Below, piece after piece: positions 9,148-18,710 of a stretch of DNA of 58,139 bases. Position numbers and translations under genes: made by a program. The notes beneath the pieces are model-generated. The model was not told where the DNA came from and made no database searches. It saw only the letters and a list, made by a program, of their open reading frames with translations. Source of the DNA: Rhodoplanes sp. (lineage in GTDB: Bacteria; Pseudomonadota; Alphaproteobacteria; Rhizobiales; Xanthobacteraceae); NCBI RefSeq assembly GCF_013377085.1, contig NZ_JACAAX010000043.1, positions 1-58,139 of the forward strand, read 5' to 3'. The stretch's first letter is position 1. The number at the start of each line of letters is the position of its first letter.

Positions 9148-9183
9148 CCTGACCTTGGCTGACAGCGACCGCCGACCGGATGG

Positions 9184-11196
9184 TTACGCGGCGCGGACCG
9201 TCTGCAGGAACTTTCCGACCTCGAGCTTGAGCCGGCTGCTCTCGCTCGACAGCGACTGGGCCGAGGACAGCACCTGCGACGAGGCGGAGCCGGTCTCGGC
9301 GGCGCCGCGATCGACCTGGGTGATGGTGTTCGCCACCTCGCTGGTGCCGGTCGAGGCCTGCTGGACGTTGCGGGCGATCTCGCCGGTCGCCGCGCCCTGC
9401 TCCTCCACGGCCGCGGCGATCGTCGCCGCGATCTCGGCGATGCGCCCGATCGTGCCGCCGATCTCCTTGATGGCCGTGACGGAGTCGTTCGTCGCCGCCT
9501 GCATGCCGGAGATCTGGGCCGCGATGTCGCCCGTCGCCTTCCCGGTCTGGGCGGCGAGCGCCTTCACCTCCTGGGCGACGACCGCGAAGCCCTTGCCGGC
9601 CTCGCCGGCGCGCGCCGCCTCGATGGTGGCGTTGAGGGCCAGGAGGTTGGTCTGCTCGGCGATCGCCGTGATCAGCTTCACCACATCGCCGATGCGGGCG
9701 GCGGCGTGCGACAGCTCGGTGATGCGACCGTCGGTCTTCTCGGCCTGCCTGACCGCCTCGCCGGCGATCCGGCTCGACTCCTGCACCTGGCGGCCGATCT
9801 CCTGCACCGAGGACGACATCTCGTTGGTGGCCGAGGCAACGCTCTGAACGTTCGCCGATGCCTGCTCGGACGCGGCCGCGACCTGGGTCGAGAGCTGGCG
9901 GGTGGTCTCGGCCGTGCGGGTCAGCGTGCCGGCGGCGGCCTCGAGCTCCGTCGAAGCCGACGACACCGTCTCGATGATCTCGCCGACCGCGCCTTCGAAA
10001 TCGTCGGCGATCCGCGCCATCTCCACCTTGCGCCGCTCGCCGGCCCGCTGCTCCATCTGCGCCTGCTCGGCTTCCAGGCGACTCCGCTCCACGGCGTTCT
10101 GCTTGAACACCTCGACGGCGCCGGCCATCTTGCCGATCTCGTCCGAACGCCCGAGCCCCGGAACCGCGGTCGCCAGATCTCCGGCCGCGAGCTTTTCCAT
10201 GGCATGCGTCATCCCGACGACCGGAGTAGCGATCCCCCGCGCGACCACGTAGGCGATCGCGCCTCCGAGCAGCACGGCCAGGAGGCCCATGATCTGCTGC
10301 ACCAGGATCGTGCTGCTGACGAGCGCGTCCTCGCGGTCCTTCGACTCCTGGGACATGGTCACCAGGAACGACTTCGCCTTGTCCAGATCGGCCTGCATGC
10401 TCAGAATCTTCGGAGCGATGTCGTCGATATAGATGCCCCTGCCGGAGACCAGGCTGGCCATGACCACCTCGCTGGCGGCGCCGTAATCGGCGAGGATCTT
10501 CTTGACGGGCTGGATCAGGGTCCGAATGGCTGCAGGAGCGTCCTTCTCCAACGCAGCGATGTCGCCCGACGCGCTTTGCAGCGTCTGCTTCAAGATGGAG
10601 GCGCCTTTCGGATCGCGGGTGGCCTGGCCGCGCCAGTTTGCCACGCGCACGCTCAACAGCGACGAGTCGACCTTCGCGGCGAGGGCCGACAGGGCCGGGT
10701 CGCTCTCGGCTCGAACCGCGGCGACGATCGCGCGCGTGGCTGCCGTCAGCTCGTCGCCGACCTTGTAGAGCTTGTCCTTTCCGGACCTCTCCTGGTCGAC
10801 CGCGGTCGCGATCTGCTGGACCTTGTCGCGAACCTGGGCGATGCCCTGCACGAGGCCACGGTACATGGCACGGCGCGCCTCGCTCGGCGTCTCACGGACC
10901 GCGATCTCGAGCTCTCGGGTCGCGCTCTGCGCGGCTTCGGCGTTCTCCTTGAGCGCTTGCTCCTGATAGTCGAACAGATACCTCAGGGTGCTGCGCCGGA
11001 CGCGTTCGAGGTCACTGTCGATCGCCACGATGCGGACCACGTTCGCGCCGAGCTTGTTGGCTGCGTCGACACCGACGCGGACTTCGGAGAACTTGTAGAT
11101 GGAGACCGCGGCGACGGCCATCGCAACCATCACGAGAGAGCCGAAGCCGAGATAGAGCTTCGCCCTGATCGTGGCGGACCAGATCGACTTTCGCAT
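9184..11196 (-). CDS. Methyl-accepting chemotaxis protein with long helical sensor
   Basis: 670 residues, about 107 longer than its two neighbours because the periplasmic part is larger. TM1 lies near 12-33; a predicted all-helical periplasmic domain of roughly 260 residues follows, of the size of helical bimodular (HBM) sensors; then TM2 ([21 protein letters not shown]), HAMP, and the signalling domain with tip [20 protein letters not shown]. It ends with [14 protein letters not shown] sensors in other bacteria bind organic acids; the assignment here is by size and helicity only. It is separated from the other receptors by tRNA-Arg and the receptor remnant. Confidence 0.92.
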   Translation of the reverse strand: MRKSIWSATIRAKLYLGFGSLVMVAMAVAAVSIYKFSEVRVGVDAANKLGANVVRIVAIDSDLERVRRSTLRYLFDYQEQALKENAEAAQSATRELEIAVRETPSEARRAMYRGLVQGIAQVRDKVQQIATAVDQERSGKDKLYKVGDELTAATRAIVAAVRAESDPALSALAAKVDSSLLSVRVANWRGQATRDPKGASILKQTLQSASGDIAALEKDAPAAIRTLIQPVKKILADYGAASEVVMASLVSGRGIYIDDIAPKILSMQADLDKAKSFLVTMSQESKDREDALVSSTILVQQIMGLLAVLLGGAIAYVVARGIATPVVGMTHAMEKLAAGDLATAVPGLGRSDEIGKMAGAVEVFKQNAVERSRLEAEQAQMEQRAGERRKVEMARIADDFEGAVGEIIETVSSASTELEAAAGTLTRTAETTRQLSTQVAAASEQASANVQSVASATNEMSSSVQEIGRQVQESSRIAGEAVRQAEKTDGRITELSHAAARIGDVVKLITAIAEQTNLLALNATIEAARAGEAGKGFAVVAQEVKALAAQTGKATGDIAAQISGMQAATNDSVTAIKEIGGTIGRIAEIAATIAAAVEEQGAATGEIARNVQQASTGTSEVANTITQVDRGAAETGSASSQVLSSAQSLSSESSRLKLEVGKFLQTVRAA

Positions 11197-11494
11197 GATG
11201 CACCTGAGGGCTGCCGGTTGTTCGAGGCTGTTGTTCGGGGAGACAACCGGATAGAGCCATTGGAAAAATAAAGCGCACGTGGCTGCGCCTGACAGCGTAT
11301 TGCTGATCGGGATTTATTAAAATGCCGTATAATCTTCGGTAGGGCTTAATACCTACACTATCCGTAGCCTGGATTTGGACGATTCTCTCCGGCGCCATGT
11401 CTTACCGGCAGGCGATCTTCGCAGCCACCATGCTCAGCGCTATACTCTGACCAGCGGCAGCGGGACGATCTTGTTGCCGGAACGCGGATCAGCC
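11197..11494. promoter_or_regulatory. Divergent AT-rich promoter region
   Basis: This gap separates the minus-strand chemoreceptor from the plus-strand membrane protein. AT-rich patches around 11260-11350 (GGGATTTATTAAAATGCC, CTTAATACC) are likely promoter sequence for one or both. A TATACT-like hexamer lies near 11450. No operator or RNA element was recognised. Confidence 0.45.
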
Positions 11495-13552
11495 GTGATC
11501 GCAACGACTTTCGAGTCCGTGCTTGCCGCGTCGGTGGCCGCCGTCTTCTGTACGGCAGTGGGTTTTCCGATTGCCCGCCTCGTGCTGCCGCGCGCCGTCG
11601 TTTTGCCGGCCGCGCCGGCACTCGGTTTCGCAGCGCATTCGGCCGCAGCCCTGCCGGTGTTCCTGCTTTTCGGTTTTTCGCGCACGACGGTGGCCGCCGT
11701 GGCGATCGCCGCACTTATGGTCGCCGGACTCGTCGCGATCGGCATGGTCGCGAGCGACCGCCGCGCGGCGTGCCTGCGAGCCGCATCGTCGGATCGCGAG
11801 ACGACCTCCGTCCGGGCCGTGCTCGCACTGGTGCTGGCGGCCGCCCTCCTCGCCGTCGTGCCGGCCGCGGCGGTCGCCCCGAAAATTTCCGACGGCGCCG
11901 TCCTGCTGTCGGCCCCGATCTTCGACCACGCCAAGGTCGCCATCATCGACGGCATCGTCCGGCTCGGCCTGCCGCCGGCAAACCCGTTCTTCGGCGAGCA
12001 GGGCGAGGCCGGACGGCTCGCCTATTACTATCTCTGGCATGTCGCGGCGGCCGAGCTGTCGGCCGGCCTCGGCATCACGGGCTGGGCGGCCGACATCGGC
12101 CTCACCTGGTTCTCGGCCTTCGCCTCGCTCGGCGTGATGATGGGCGTCGCCGCCCGGCTGTCCGGCCGAATGCTTGCGGCGGCCCTGGTGCTGCCACTCG
12201 CGGCGGCGGGATCGATGCGGCCTGTTGTGTCGGCCTTGCTGGGCGGCGATCGGGTCGCGGAAATTCTCGACTGGCCATCGGGATTTTCCGGCTGGATGTT
12301 CCAGAGCGCCTGGGTGCCGCAGCATTTGTCGGCCGCCAGCACGGCGGTCCTCGCCGTGCTGGTGCTGCCGCGGCTCGCCGAACGTCGCGGGATCCGGCGC
12401 GATCTCGCCACCGTGGTGACGCTGGCGCTGCTGATCGCGGCGAGCTTCGCGCTGTCGACCTGGATCGGCGCCGTGGTGCTGCCGCCCGCCCTCGTCGTCG
12501 CGTGCGTCGTCCTGCTGTGGCGCGCCGCGCCGGCCGACCGGCCGCGGCTCCTGGCGCTGGCGGCGGTCGCGGGCGCGGCAGCACTGGTGCTCGCCGCACC
12601 ACTGATCGTCGACCAGCTCGGCACGGTGGGGGCGCGCGGGAACGCGGCGCCTCTGGTTCTGCGCCCCTTCCCGGTGCTGAACGCGGCACTGAACATACCC
12701 GAGACGCTGCACCGCGCCCTCGATCTCGCGGCCTATTGGCTCATCGAACTCCCCATCGAGCTGCCGGCCATCTACCCGGCCGGCCTCGCGGCAATGGCCA
12801 TCGCGCTCTTCGCCCGGCGCAGCGAGCCTGGGCGAAGCCTCACATTCACGCTGGTCGCGCTCGGGGGAGTCGGGCTCCTGGTGCCGTGGCTGATCGCCAG
12901 CACGCTCGGCGACAACAACGATCTCGGCCTGCGTGCCGTGCTGCCGGCGGTGCTGATCCTCACCGGCTTCGCGGCGGCTGGCCTCGCAGAGTGGCTGAGC
13001 CGTGGCCAATACCTCGCCGCGGCAGCCGCCCTGGCCGCGCTGGCGCTCGCCCTGCCCGACACCGTCCACCTCGTGCGGTCCGATCTCGCCGGCACCGAGA
13101 CGGCGTCGAGCCGGGCGCTCGCCGGAACGGCCGAGATGTGGGCGGCGGTGCGCCGGCATGCCGGCCCGGCCGAGCGCATCGCCAACAACCCGCTGTTTCT
13201 CGCCGACCTGACGCCGTGGCCCGTGAATCTCTCCTGGGCGCTGCTCGCAAACCGCAGCTCGTGCTTTCCGGGACGCGAGCTGGCGCTCGCCTACGCGCCG
13301 CTGCCGCCGGCGCGCCGCGACGCCATCGATGCGCAGTTCGTCCGCGTCTTCGCCGGCACCGGCACGGCGGAGGACATTTTCGACTTGGCGGAGCGTTCGG
13401 GCTGCCGGGTGGCGGTCGTCACGCCGCAGGACGGCGCCTGGACGCGCGACCTGTTCGCTGCGAGCCCACTCTATCGGCTGGCCGAGGAGCAGCCCGGCCG
13501 CTGGCGGATCTATCGCCGCAGCGACGTGGCGGCCGACCGTCCGCGGTCCTGA
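11495..13552 (+). CDS. Large polytopic membrane protein, GT-C-like, unknown role
   Basis: About 685 residues from the GTG at 11495. The frame is open to a TTG at 11375, but the extra 40 residues are polar and do not look like a membrane-protein start. About a dozen hydrophobic helices are visible up to residue 540, followed by a soluble C-terminal part of about 140 residues with three Cys. After the first helices comes SAPIFDHAKVAIID and then YYYLWHVAAAEL. An acidic/His loop after early helices, many helices and a soluble tail are the architecture of GT-C glycosyltransferases and DUF2298-type proteins. I do not recognise the family with certainty. It stands alone, convergent with the molybdoenzyme. 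Confidence 0.75.
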   Translation: MIATTFESVLAASVAAVFCTAVGFPIARLVLPRAVVLPAAPALGFAAHSAAALPVFLLFGFSRTTVAAVAIAALMVAGLVAIGMVASDRRAACLRAASSDRETTSVRAVLALVLAAALLAVVPAAAVAPKISDGAVLLSAPIFDHAKVAIIDGIVRLGLPPANPFFGEQGEAGRLAYYYLWHVAAAELSAGLGITGWAADIGLTWFSAFASLGVMMGVAARLSGRMLAAALVLPLAAAGSMRPVVSALLGGDRVAEILDWPSGFSGWMFQSAWVPQHLSAASTAVLAVLVLPRLAERRGIRRDLATVVTLALLIAASFALSTWIGAVVLPPALVVACVVLLWRAAPADRPRLLALAAVAGAAALVLAAPLIVDQLGTVGARGNAAPLVLRPFPVLNAALNIPETLHRALDLAAYWLIELPIELPAIYPAGLAAMAIALFARRSEPGRSLTFTLVALGGVGLLVPWLIASTLGDNNDLGLRAVLPAVLILTGFAAAGLAEWLSRGQYLAAAAALAALALALPDTVHLVRSDLAGTETASSRALAGTAEMWAAVRRHAGPAERIANNPLFLADLTPWPVNLSWALLANRSSCFPGRELALAYAPLPPARRDAIDAQFVRVFAGTGTAEDIFDLAERSGCRVAVVTPQDGAWTRDLFAASPLYRLAEEQPGRWRIYRRSDVAADRPRS

Positions 13553-13565
13553 ACACCGAGCTGCT

Positions 13566-14357
13566 TCAAATCCCGGCGAACCAATTGAAACCCTGCTTGC
13601 TCCAGAACGTCTCGGGGAACGTGTTGGTCACGCTGATGGCCGTGATCCATTTGGCGTTCTTGAAGCCGAGCTTGGTGCCCATGCGCAGCCGCAGCGGATA
13701 GCCGAACGGGTCGGTGATCGGCTCGCGGCCGTAGCGCGTCGCCAGGATGGTCTGCGGATGCAGCGCCGTCGCCATGTCGATGCTTTCGGTGTAGTCGTCG
13801 GCGCAGGTGAAGGCGACGTATTTGGCGGTGAGGTCGGCACCGATCCGCTGGAGGAAGTCCTTGAGCCGCACGCCCGACCACTGGCCGACATAGTCCCAGC
13901 CCTCGACGCAGATGTGGCGGACGATCAGCTCGGTCTCGGGCAGCGCCGCCATCTGCTGCGCCGTCCAGCGCCGCTTGTCGCCGATCAGGCCGGCCAGCTC
14001 GAGCGTCCAGGTGGCGCCGTCGAGCGGCCGGATCTCCTCGACGTCGTAATAGGCGTTGAAGCGCGCCGGCTTCAGCACGGCCGATTCCGGATAGGTCGGC
14101 GCCAGGTGGTCGCCGCGGAAGATCGCCGCCTGCACGCGATCGTTCCACTGCGACACGGCGAGCAGCGCCTTGCGGACCGAACCGTCGTCGGCGACGTCGC
14201 AGCCGGTCAGCATGGTCAAGGCGCCGAGACTGAGCGTGCCGCGAAGAAGCTTGCGGCGGTCGATCTCGGCGAGCAGCCCCTTGTGCTCGCGAAGGATGCT
14301 CTGGTCGATGCCCGCGGCCGGGCGAAACTGCGAGCGGGCGGGCGTGGTCCTGGCCAT
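13566..14357 (-). CDS. Periplasmic molybdopterin-dependent oxidoreductase (sulfite oxidase fold)
   Basis: 263 residues from the ATG at 14357; an open frame runs further upstream but only through the neighbouring gene. The N-terminus carries a twin-arginine signal (DRRKLLRG, Arg 34-35) whose hydrophobic part ends in LTGC at Cys53, a lipobox, so it may be a Tat-exported lipoprotein. The molybdenum ligand is likely Cys150 in RHICVEGW, matching the RxxCVExW pattern of YedY/MsrP and sulfite oxidases. Its cytochrome b partner lies 23 bases upstream, so electrons probably pass between quinone pool, cytochrome b and this enzyme. The substrate is unknown; MsrP-type sulfoxide reduction is one possibility, but the membrane partner is not the MsrQ type. 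Confidence 0.88.
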   Translation of the reverse strand: MARTTPARSQFRPAAGIDQSILREHKGLLAEIDRRKLLRGTLSLGALTMLTGCDVADDGSVRKALLAVSQWNDRVQAAIFRGDHLAPTYPESAVLKPARFNAYYDVEEIRPLDGATWTLELAGLIGDKRRWTAQQMAALPETELIVRHICVEGWDYVGQWSGVRLKDFLQRIGADLTAKYVAFTCADDYTESIDMATALHPQTILATRYGREPITDPFGYPLRLRMGTKLGFKNAKWITAISVTNTFPETFWSKQGFNWFAGI

Positions 14358-14380
14358 GTCTCGTCTCCGTCCCTTTGAGG

Positions 14381-15061
14381 TCATTCGGCCGGCATGGCGG
14401 CGCTGTGCGAGGACGCCGGATCGACGCGCGGGCCGCCGGTCAGCATTGCCAGCAGCGAACGCGGCACCAGCAGCGCGAGCGCGACATGCACCGCCAGGAA
14501 CAGGACGATCGCCGCCATGCACAGGAAGTGCACCAGACGCGCGGTCTGAAAATCGTAGAAGAGCACCAGCAGGCCCGAGAGCTGCACCGGCTTCCAGATC
14601 GCCAGCCCGGACAGCACGACGACGATGCCGACCAGGATGATGCCGACATAGAGCACACGCTGCACCGCGTTGTAATGGGTGAGATCGTCGTGCCTCAGCC
14701 GGAAGGTCAGCGCATCCCGCACGGTCGCCAGCACCTCGTGCGGCCATATCGGAAAGAGCTTGCGGCGGAACCGGCCCGTGACGATGCCGTAGATCAGATA
14801 GGCGAGGCCGTTGAGCGCGATCACCCACATGCCGAAGAAATGCCATTGCAGCGCGTGCTGGGCGTACTTGCCGAGCGTGATCGCGTCGGGAACATGCAGC
14901 CAGCCGAAGATCACCTCGTCGTTGTAGATCTTCCAGCCGCTGGCGATCATGATCAGCATGGCGGCGGCGTTGATCCAGTGCATCAGCCGCAGCGGCAGCG
15001 GATGCAGCCGCGCCGGCGGCGACGGCTCGACCTCTGCGACCTTCATCGTCATGCCGTCCAT
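14381..15061 (-). CDS. Cytochrome b, membrane partner of molybdoenzyme
   Basis: 226 residues with four to five membrane helices. Likely haem-ligand histidines are in RLMHWINAAAM, LQWHFFGMW, RLVHFLCMA and FLAVHVALAL, the pattern of the cytochrome b561 / Ni-Fe-hydrogenase b-subunit family. The start may be the ATG at 15061 or the ATG five codons on (MKVAEVEP). It precedes the molybdopterin oxidoreductase by 23 bases and almost surely forms a complex with it at the inner membrane, exchanging electrons with quinone. Confidence 0.87.
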   Translation of the reverse strand: MDGMTMKVAEVEPSPPARLHPLPLRLMHWINAAAMLIMIASGWKIYNDEVIFGWLHVPDAITLGKYAQHALQWHFFGMWVIALNGLAYLIYGIVTGRFRRKLFPIWPHEVLATVRDALTFRLRHDDLTHYNAVQRVLYVGIILVGIVVVLSGLAIWKPVQLSGLLVLFYDFQTARLVHFLCMAAIVLFLAVHVALALLVPRSLLAMLTGGPRVDPASSHSAAMPAE

Positions 15062-15387
15062 CGGGATGCTCCGTTTGCCGCGCCGCGCGATCGAGAACCG
15101 TCGTCGGCGCGGATGCTAATCGCCGGCATCGCGCGCCGCCAAGCCGACTGCGCAACACAACTTCGTGTCTCCCGTCACCTCGGACCGTGACGGCGGTCTC
15201 GACGTGATACGATCGAAAGCCCCGATGTTAGGTCGGTCCGGTCACGTCGCGCTCCGCCGTGTTGCGTGTTGATCGATCGTGAGCACGACGCCGTGTAACA
15301 ACGATCCGGGCCGCTGCGTATAGACCGTGAGGCGAAGCGTGGCCGCACAGGCGGCGCGATCGTCGCCGGACGACGAGGACGGGCACC
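15062..15387. other. Divergent intergenic region
   Basis: This 326-base gap contains the upstream regions of the cytochrome b operon (minus) and the PRC-barrel gene (plus). I see no recognisable operator, RNA or repeat in it. Confidence 0.4.
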
Positions 15388-15804
15388 ATGGCAACGCCGA
15401 GCGGAGAGACTACACGACAACCGACGCCGCGGCCGGAGGAGATCACGCCCGAGGCCCGGATGGAGCGGCGCTGGCCGCAACCCGTGCAGGTCGGCGCGCT
15501 GATCGGCCTGCCCGTGCTCGACGACGACGACCGCACGCTCGGCGTCGTCCGTCGCGTGATGCGCACGCCGGCCGACAAGATCGTGCTGATCGTCGACCAC
15601 CATGCGTGGTACGGGCTCGGCTGGCTCGGCCTCGGCGTTCGGCCCGTGTCGGTGCCGATCGAGGTGGTGGCGATCTTCGGACGCCAGCTCGCGTCGCTCG
15701 ACATGCCGCCGGCCGACTACGCCGCCGCGCCGACCTGGGCGCAACGGCAGGAGACCGATATTCCGGCCGGCGAGACCATCAGGATCGCACTGACCCGGCG
15801 GTGA
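15388..15804 (+). CDS. PRC-barrel domain protein
   Basis: 138 residues. After a polar N-terminus, residues about 35-90 (VGALIGLPVLDDDDRTLGVVRRVM...KIVLIVDHH) have the strand pattern of a PRC-barrel, the small domain of RimM and the photosynthetic reaction-centre H subunit. GLGWLGLGVRPVSVPIEVV completes the barrel. Stand-alone PRC-barrel proteins are common in rhizobia and their role is mostly unknown. No signal peptide is seen. It is followed by 187 bases before the next operon. Confidence 0.7.
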   Translation: MATPSGETTRQPTPRPEEITPEARMERRWPQPVQVGALIGLPVLDDDDRTLGVVRRVMRTPADKIVLIVDHHAWYGLGWLGLGVRPVSVPIEVVAIFGRQLASLDMPPADYAAAPTWAQRQETDIPAGETIRIALTRR

Positions 15805-15991
15805 CACAGCCTCGAAGCTGGCACGGCGTGCCGCCCGCGCCGCATGCACACATCTGCACCGGCGCAAGCCGTGCGATCACGTGTCTGTGACGCGCGTAAC
15901 GAAACGGCCTCTCGTGCGTAGCTCTCACAGGGGCACGCCGCTAGCTCATATCGGCGCGCCCGACGTCGTCCCGATCCGAGGAGCTCCGTCG

Positions 15992-16876
15992 ATGCAGGCT
16001 GGCGCCACCTCCGCGAACGGTTTCGTCCCCGACGCGACGCGCCGAGACGAGAGTTGCGGTATCGCCGTGATGGCCAAGGCTTCGGCGCCGGGCCGCACCA
16101 AGACGCGGCTGACGCCGCCGCTGACGGCCGACGAGGCGGCACGGTTCAACACGGCTTTCCTGCAGGACATCGCCGCCAATCTCCGGGCCGCTGCGCGGCA
16201 GGCCGCCGCACGACACGCGGCGATCGCCGGCTACATGGCCTATGGGCCGCCCGGGCCGGAGTCCTTGTCGTTCTTCCGTAAGTCGCTGCCGCCCGACATC
16301 GGCCTGTTCGAGATGTGGCGCGGCGATTTCGGCGTCTGTCTCTACGAGACCATCGTGGCCCTGCTCGACCATGGGCATACCAGCGCCGTGGTCCTCAACT
16401 CCGACAGCCCGACGCTGCCGACCGCGCTGCTGGTCGAGACGGCCACGCGGCTCGCCGCGCCCGGCGACCGTGCCGTGCTCGGGCCCTCTACGGACGGCGG
16501 CTACTATCTGCTCGGCCTGAAGGCGGCGCATCGGCACATGTTCGCCGACATCGCCTGGAGCACCGAAAGAGTGGCCGAGCAGACCATCACGCGGGCCCGC
16601 GAGATCGGGCTCGCGCTCCACATCCTGCCGGCCTGGTACGACGTCGACGACGTCGACGCGTTGCGGCGCCTGCACGCCGAGGTGAACGATGCCGAGCGGA
16701 CCGAGCCCGCCCCCGCGCACGGCCTCGTGCCGCATCGCGCCCGTCACAGCGCGGCCCTTCTGACCGACCTTTGTCGACGAGGAGACTTCATGCATCGCCT
16801 GAACCTTCCGGAGCTGGCCGCTGCGCCGGCCGGTCGCCCTGCCCTTGCCGCGACCGAGGTGGCCGCATGGAAGTGA
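15992..16876 (+). CDS. TIGR04282/DUF2064 family transferase (CofC-like)
   Basis: 294 residues from the ATG at 15992, which has GAGGAG eight bases upstream; a GTG at 15881 would add 37 residues without a ribosome site. MAKASAPGRTKTRLTPPL is the nucleotide-binding signature near residues 28-45, with NSDSPTLP and GPSTDGGYYLLGL further on, typical of the GT-A-like fold of DUF2064/TIGR04282. Relatives are CofC-like nucleotidyl or glycosyl transferases associated with radical SAM genes, some linked to arsenosugar formation. About 60 residues after the core are variable. It is the first gene of a four-gene operon; its stop overlaps the start of the radical SAM gene. Confidence 0.85.
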   Translation: MQAGATSANGFVPDATRRDESCGIAVMAKASAPGRTKTRLTPPLTADEAARFNTAFLQDIAANLRAAARQAAARHAAIAGYMAYGPPGPESLSFFRKSLPPDIGLFEMWRGDFGVCLYETIVALLDHGHTSAVVLNSDSPTLPTALLVETATRLAAPGDRAVLGPSTDGGYYLLGLKAAHRHMFADIAWSTERVAEQTITRAREIGLALHILPAWYDVDDVDALRRLHAEVNDAERTEPAPAHGLVPHRARHSAALLTDLCRRGDFMHRLNLPELAAAPAGRPALAATEVAAWK

Positions 16877-17925
16877 TGGTGCCCCGCGTCGATCCGCGTC
16901 GCTATTTCGAAAGCGTCCAGGCGCGCGAGAACCGCACCGAGCGGCCGCCCGTCTGCGTCTATCTGGAGACGACCAACCGCTGCAATCTTCTGTGCACGAC
17001 CTGCCCGCGCACCTACGAGGAACTCGAGCCGCCGGCCGACATGAGCTGGGATCTGTTCGTCCGCATCGTCGACCAGATTCCGGACCTGCAGCGCGCCGTG
17101 CTGCACGGCGTCGGCGAGCCTATGCTGGTCAAGGCCCTGCCCCGCATGGTCCGCTACCTGAAGGACCGCGGCGTCTACGTGCTATTCAACACCAACGGCA
17201 CCGTGCTGAACGATCGCAACGGCCGCGCCCTGATCGCCGCCGGGCTCGACGAGATGCGGGTGTCATTCGACGCCGCCAACGCGACATCGTATCTGGCGAT
17301 CCGCGGCAAGAACTACTTCGACCGCATCCTGAAGAACGTCCGCGCGTTCCGCGACCTGCAGAAGCGCGAGGGCCACGAGCGGCCGCGCGTCTCCGCCTGG
17401 CTCACCGGCCTGCGCGAGACCATCGCCGAGCTGCCCGACTTCGTCCGCGTCGCGGCGGAGACCGGCGTCGAGGAAATCTACCTGCAGCGGCTGGTGTACT
17501 TCGAGGAGAACGCCATCGGCCGGGCGCGGCCCGACCAGGCGCTCTATGAAAAGCTGTCGGCCGACGAAACGGTCCATATCGATCGTGCGACGGAACTGGC
17601 GCGCGCGCTCGGCGTGATGTTCAGCGCCTCCGGCGCGGCCTCCGAGCCCGGCATGAGCCTCAAGCGCAGCGACGACGGCTCGCCGTGGTCGATGTGCCGG
17701 CGGCCCTGGACCGTGATGTATTTCACCGCCAACGGCCGGGCGCTCCCCTGCTGCATCGCGCCGTTCTCGCAGCGCGGCTACGAGAACTACACGCTCGGCG
17801 ACGCCACCCGGGAGTCGCTGCGGGACATTTGGAACGGCGAGTCATATCGGGACTTCCGGTCGGGCCTGATGTCCGACGCGCCGCCGCGCGCCTGCGCGAG
17901 CTGCGGCCTGCGCTGGAGCCTGTGA
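16867..17925 (+). CDS. Radical SAM protein with C-terminal SPASM/twitch-like cysteines
   Basis: 352 residues. The 4Fe-4S site that binds S-adenosylmethionine is Cys39-x3-Cys43-x2-Cys46 in TTNRCNLLCTTCPR; the following HGVGEPML and FNTNGTVL match the GGEP and later strands of the fold. C-terminal Cys at about 277, 295, 296, 343 and 346 fit a shortened SPASM or twitch pattern (C-x12-G-x4-C ... C-x2-C), so at least one auxiliary cluster is likely. Start ATG overlaps the upstream gene by ten bases (a second ATG at 16876 is possible), and its stop overlaps the next start as TGATG. It is not the ArsS/DUF3641 type. The substrate is unknown. Confidence 0.88.
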   Translation: MEVMVPRVDPRRYFESVQARENRTERPPVCVYLETTNRCNLLCTTCPRTYEELEPPADMSWDLFVRIVDQIPDLQRAVLHGVGEPMLVKALPRMVRYLKDRGVYVLFNTNGTVLNDRNGRALIAAGLDEMRVSFDAANATSYLAIRGKNYFDRILKNVRAFRDLQKREGHERPRVSAWLTGLRETIAELPDFVRVAAETGVEEIYLQRLVYFEENAIGRARPDQALYEKLSADETVHIDRATELARALGVMFSASGAASEPGMSLKRSDDGSPWSMCRRPWTVMYFTANGRALPCCIAPFSQRGYENYTLGDATRESLRDIWNGESYRDFRSGLMSDAPPRACASCGLRWSL

Positions 17926-18710
17926 TGGAGGCGTCCCGCTCCACCCGGCCCGCTCCGGGCGTCGCCCTGGTGATCCCGACCTTCAACGAGGTCGAGTCGA
18001 TCGGCGCCGTCGTCCGCGCCGTCTCGCGCGAAACCATCGACGAGATCATCGTCGCCGACGGCGGCAGCACCGACGGCACGACCGAGGCCGCCGTGCAGGC
18101 GGGCGCCCGCGTCGTCGACGCCGGCCGCGGCTACGGCCGCGCCTGCCTGCTCGGCGCCGAGGCGACCAAGGCCGGCATCGTCGCCTACATGGACGGCGAC
18201 GGCGCCGACGATCCGGCCGCGCTGACGAGCCTGCTCGCGCCGATCCGGGCCGGCGCCTGCGACTTCACCATCGCGTCGCGCACCCGCGGCGAACGCGAGC
18301 CGGGCAGCATGGCGGCGCATCAGGTGCTGGCCGGAACGGTGGCGGGCGGATTGATCGGCCTCCTCTACGGCGTCCGCTACACCGACATGTGCGCCCTGCG
18401 GGCGATCCGCCGCGACCGCCTGATGGCGCTCGGCATGCGCGAACTCGGCTACGGCTGGAATCTCGAGATGCAGATGCGGGCCGCCCGGGCGGGACTTCGC
18501 ATCGCCGAGATCCCGGTGTCGTATCGCTGCCGGATCGGCGGCGAATCGAAGGTCGCCGGCAGCCTCTTCGGGACGCTGCGGGCCGGCAGCCGCATCGTCG
18601 CCACCTTCGCCCGAGTGGCGCTGGAGCGCGCGCCCAAGAGCATCGGCACCGGCGCGGCCGGGCCGGCCGCTGCGGGTGTGGCCAGTCCGCAGCGGGGGCC
18701 GCGATCATGA
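17925..18710 (+). CDS. Family 2 glycosyltransferase
   Basis: 261 residues. VALVIPTFNEVESI, IIVADGGSTDGT and YMDGDGADDP are the nucleotide-sugar and metal (DxD-like) motifs of GT2 enzymes close to dolichyl-phosphate mannosyltransferase and TIGR04283 proteins. GYGRACLLGA and a C-terminal GGESKVAGSLFGTLRAGSRI follow. There is one moderately hydrophobic segment (VAGGLIGLLYGV) but no clear membrane anchor. Its ATG shares bases with the radical SAM stop, and its stop overlaps the phosphorylase start, so translation is coupled. It probably transfers a sugar to the product made by the radical SAM protein. Confidence 0.87.
   Translation: MEASRSTRPAPGVALVIPTFNEVESIGAVVRAVSRETIDEIIVADGGSTDGTTEAAVQAGARVVDAGRGYGRACLLGAEATKAGIVAYMDGDGADDPAALTSLLAPIRAGACDFTIASRTRGEREPGSMAAHQVLAGTVAGGLIGLLYGVRYTDMCALRAIRRDRLMALGMRELGYGWNLEMQMRAARAGLRIAEIPVSYRCRIGGESKVAGSLFGTLRAGSRIVATFARVALERAPKSIGTGAAGPAAAGVASPQRGPRS

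Noticed and set aside
15881-15991. An upstream GTG start for the TIGR04282-type protein
   Set aside because: The ATG at 15992 has a GAGGAG ribosome site at ideal distance and the added residues lack family similarity.
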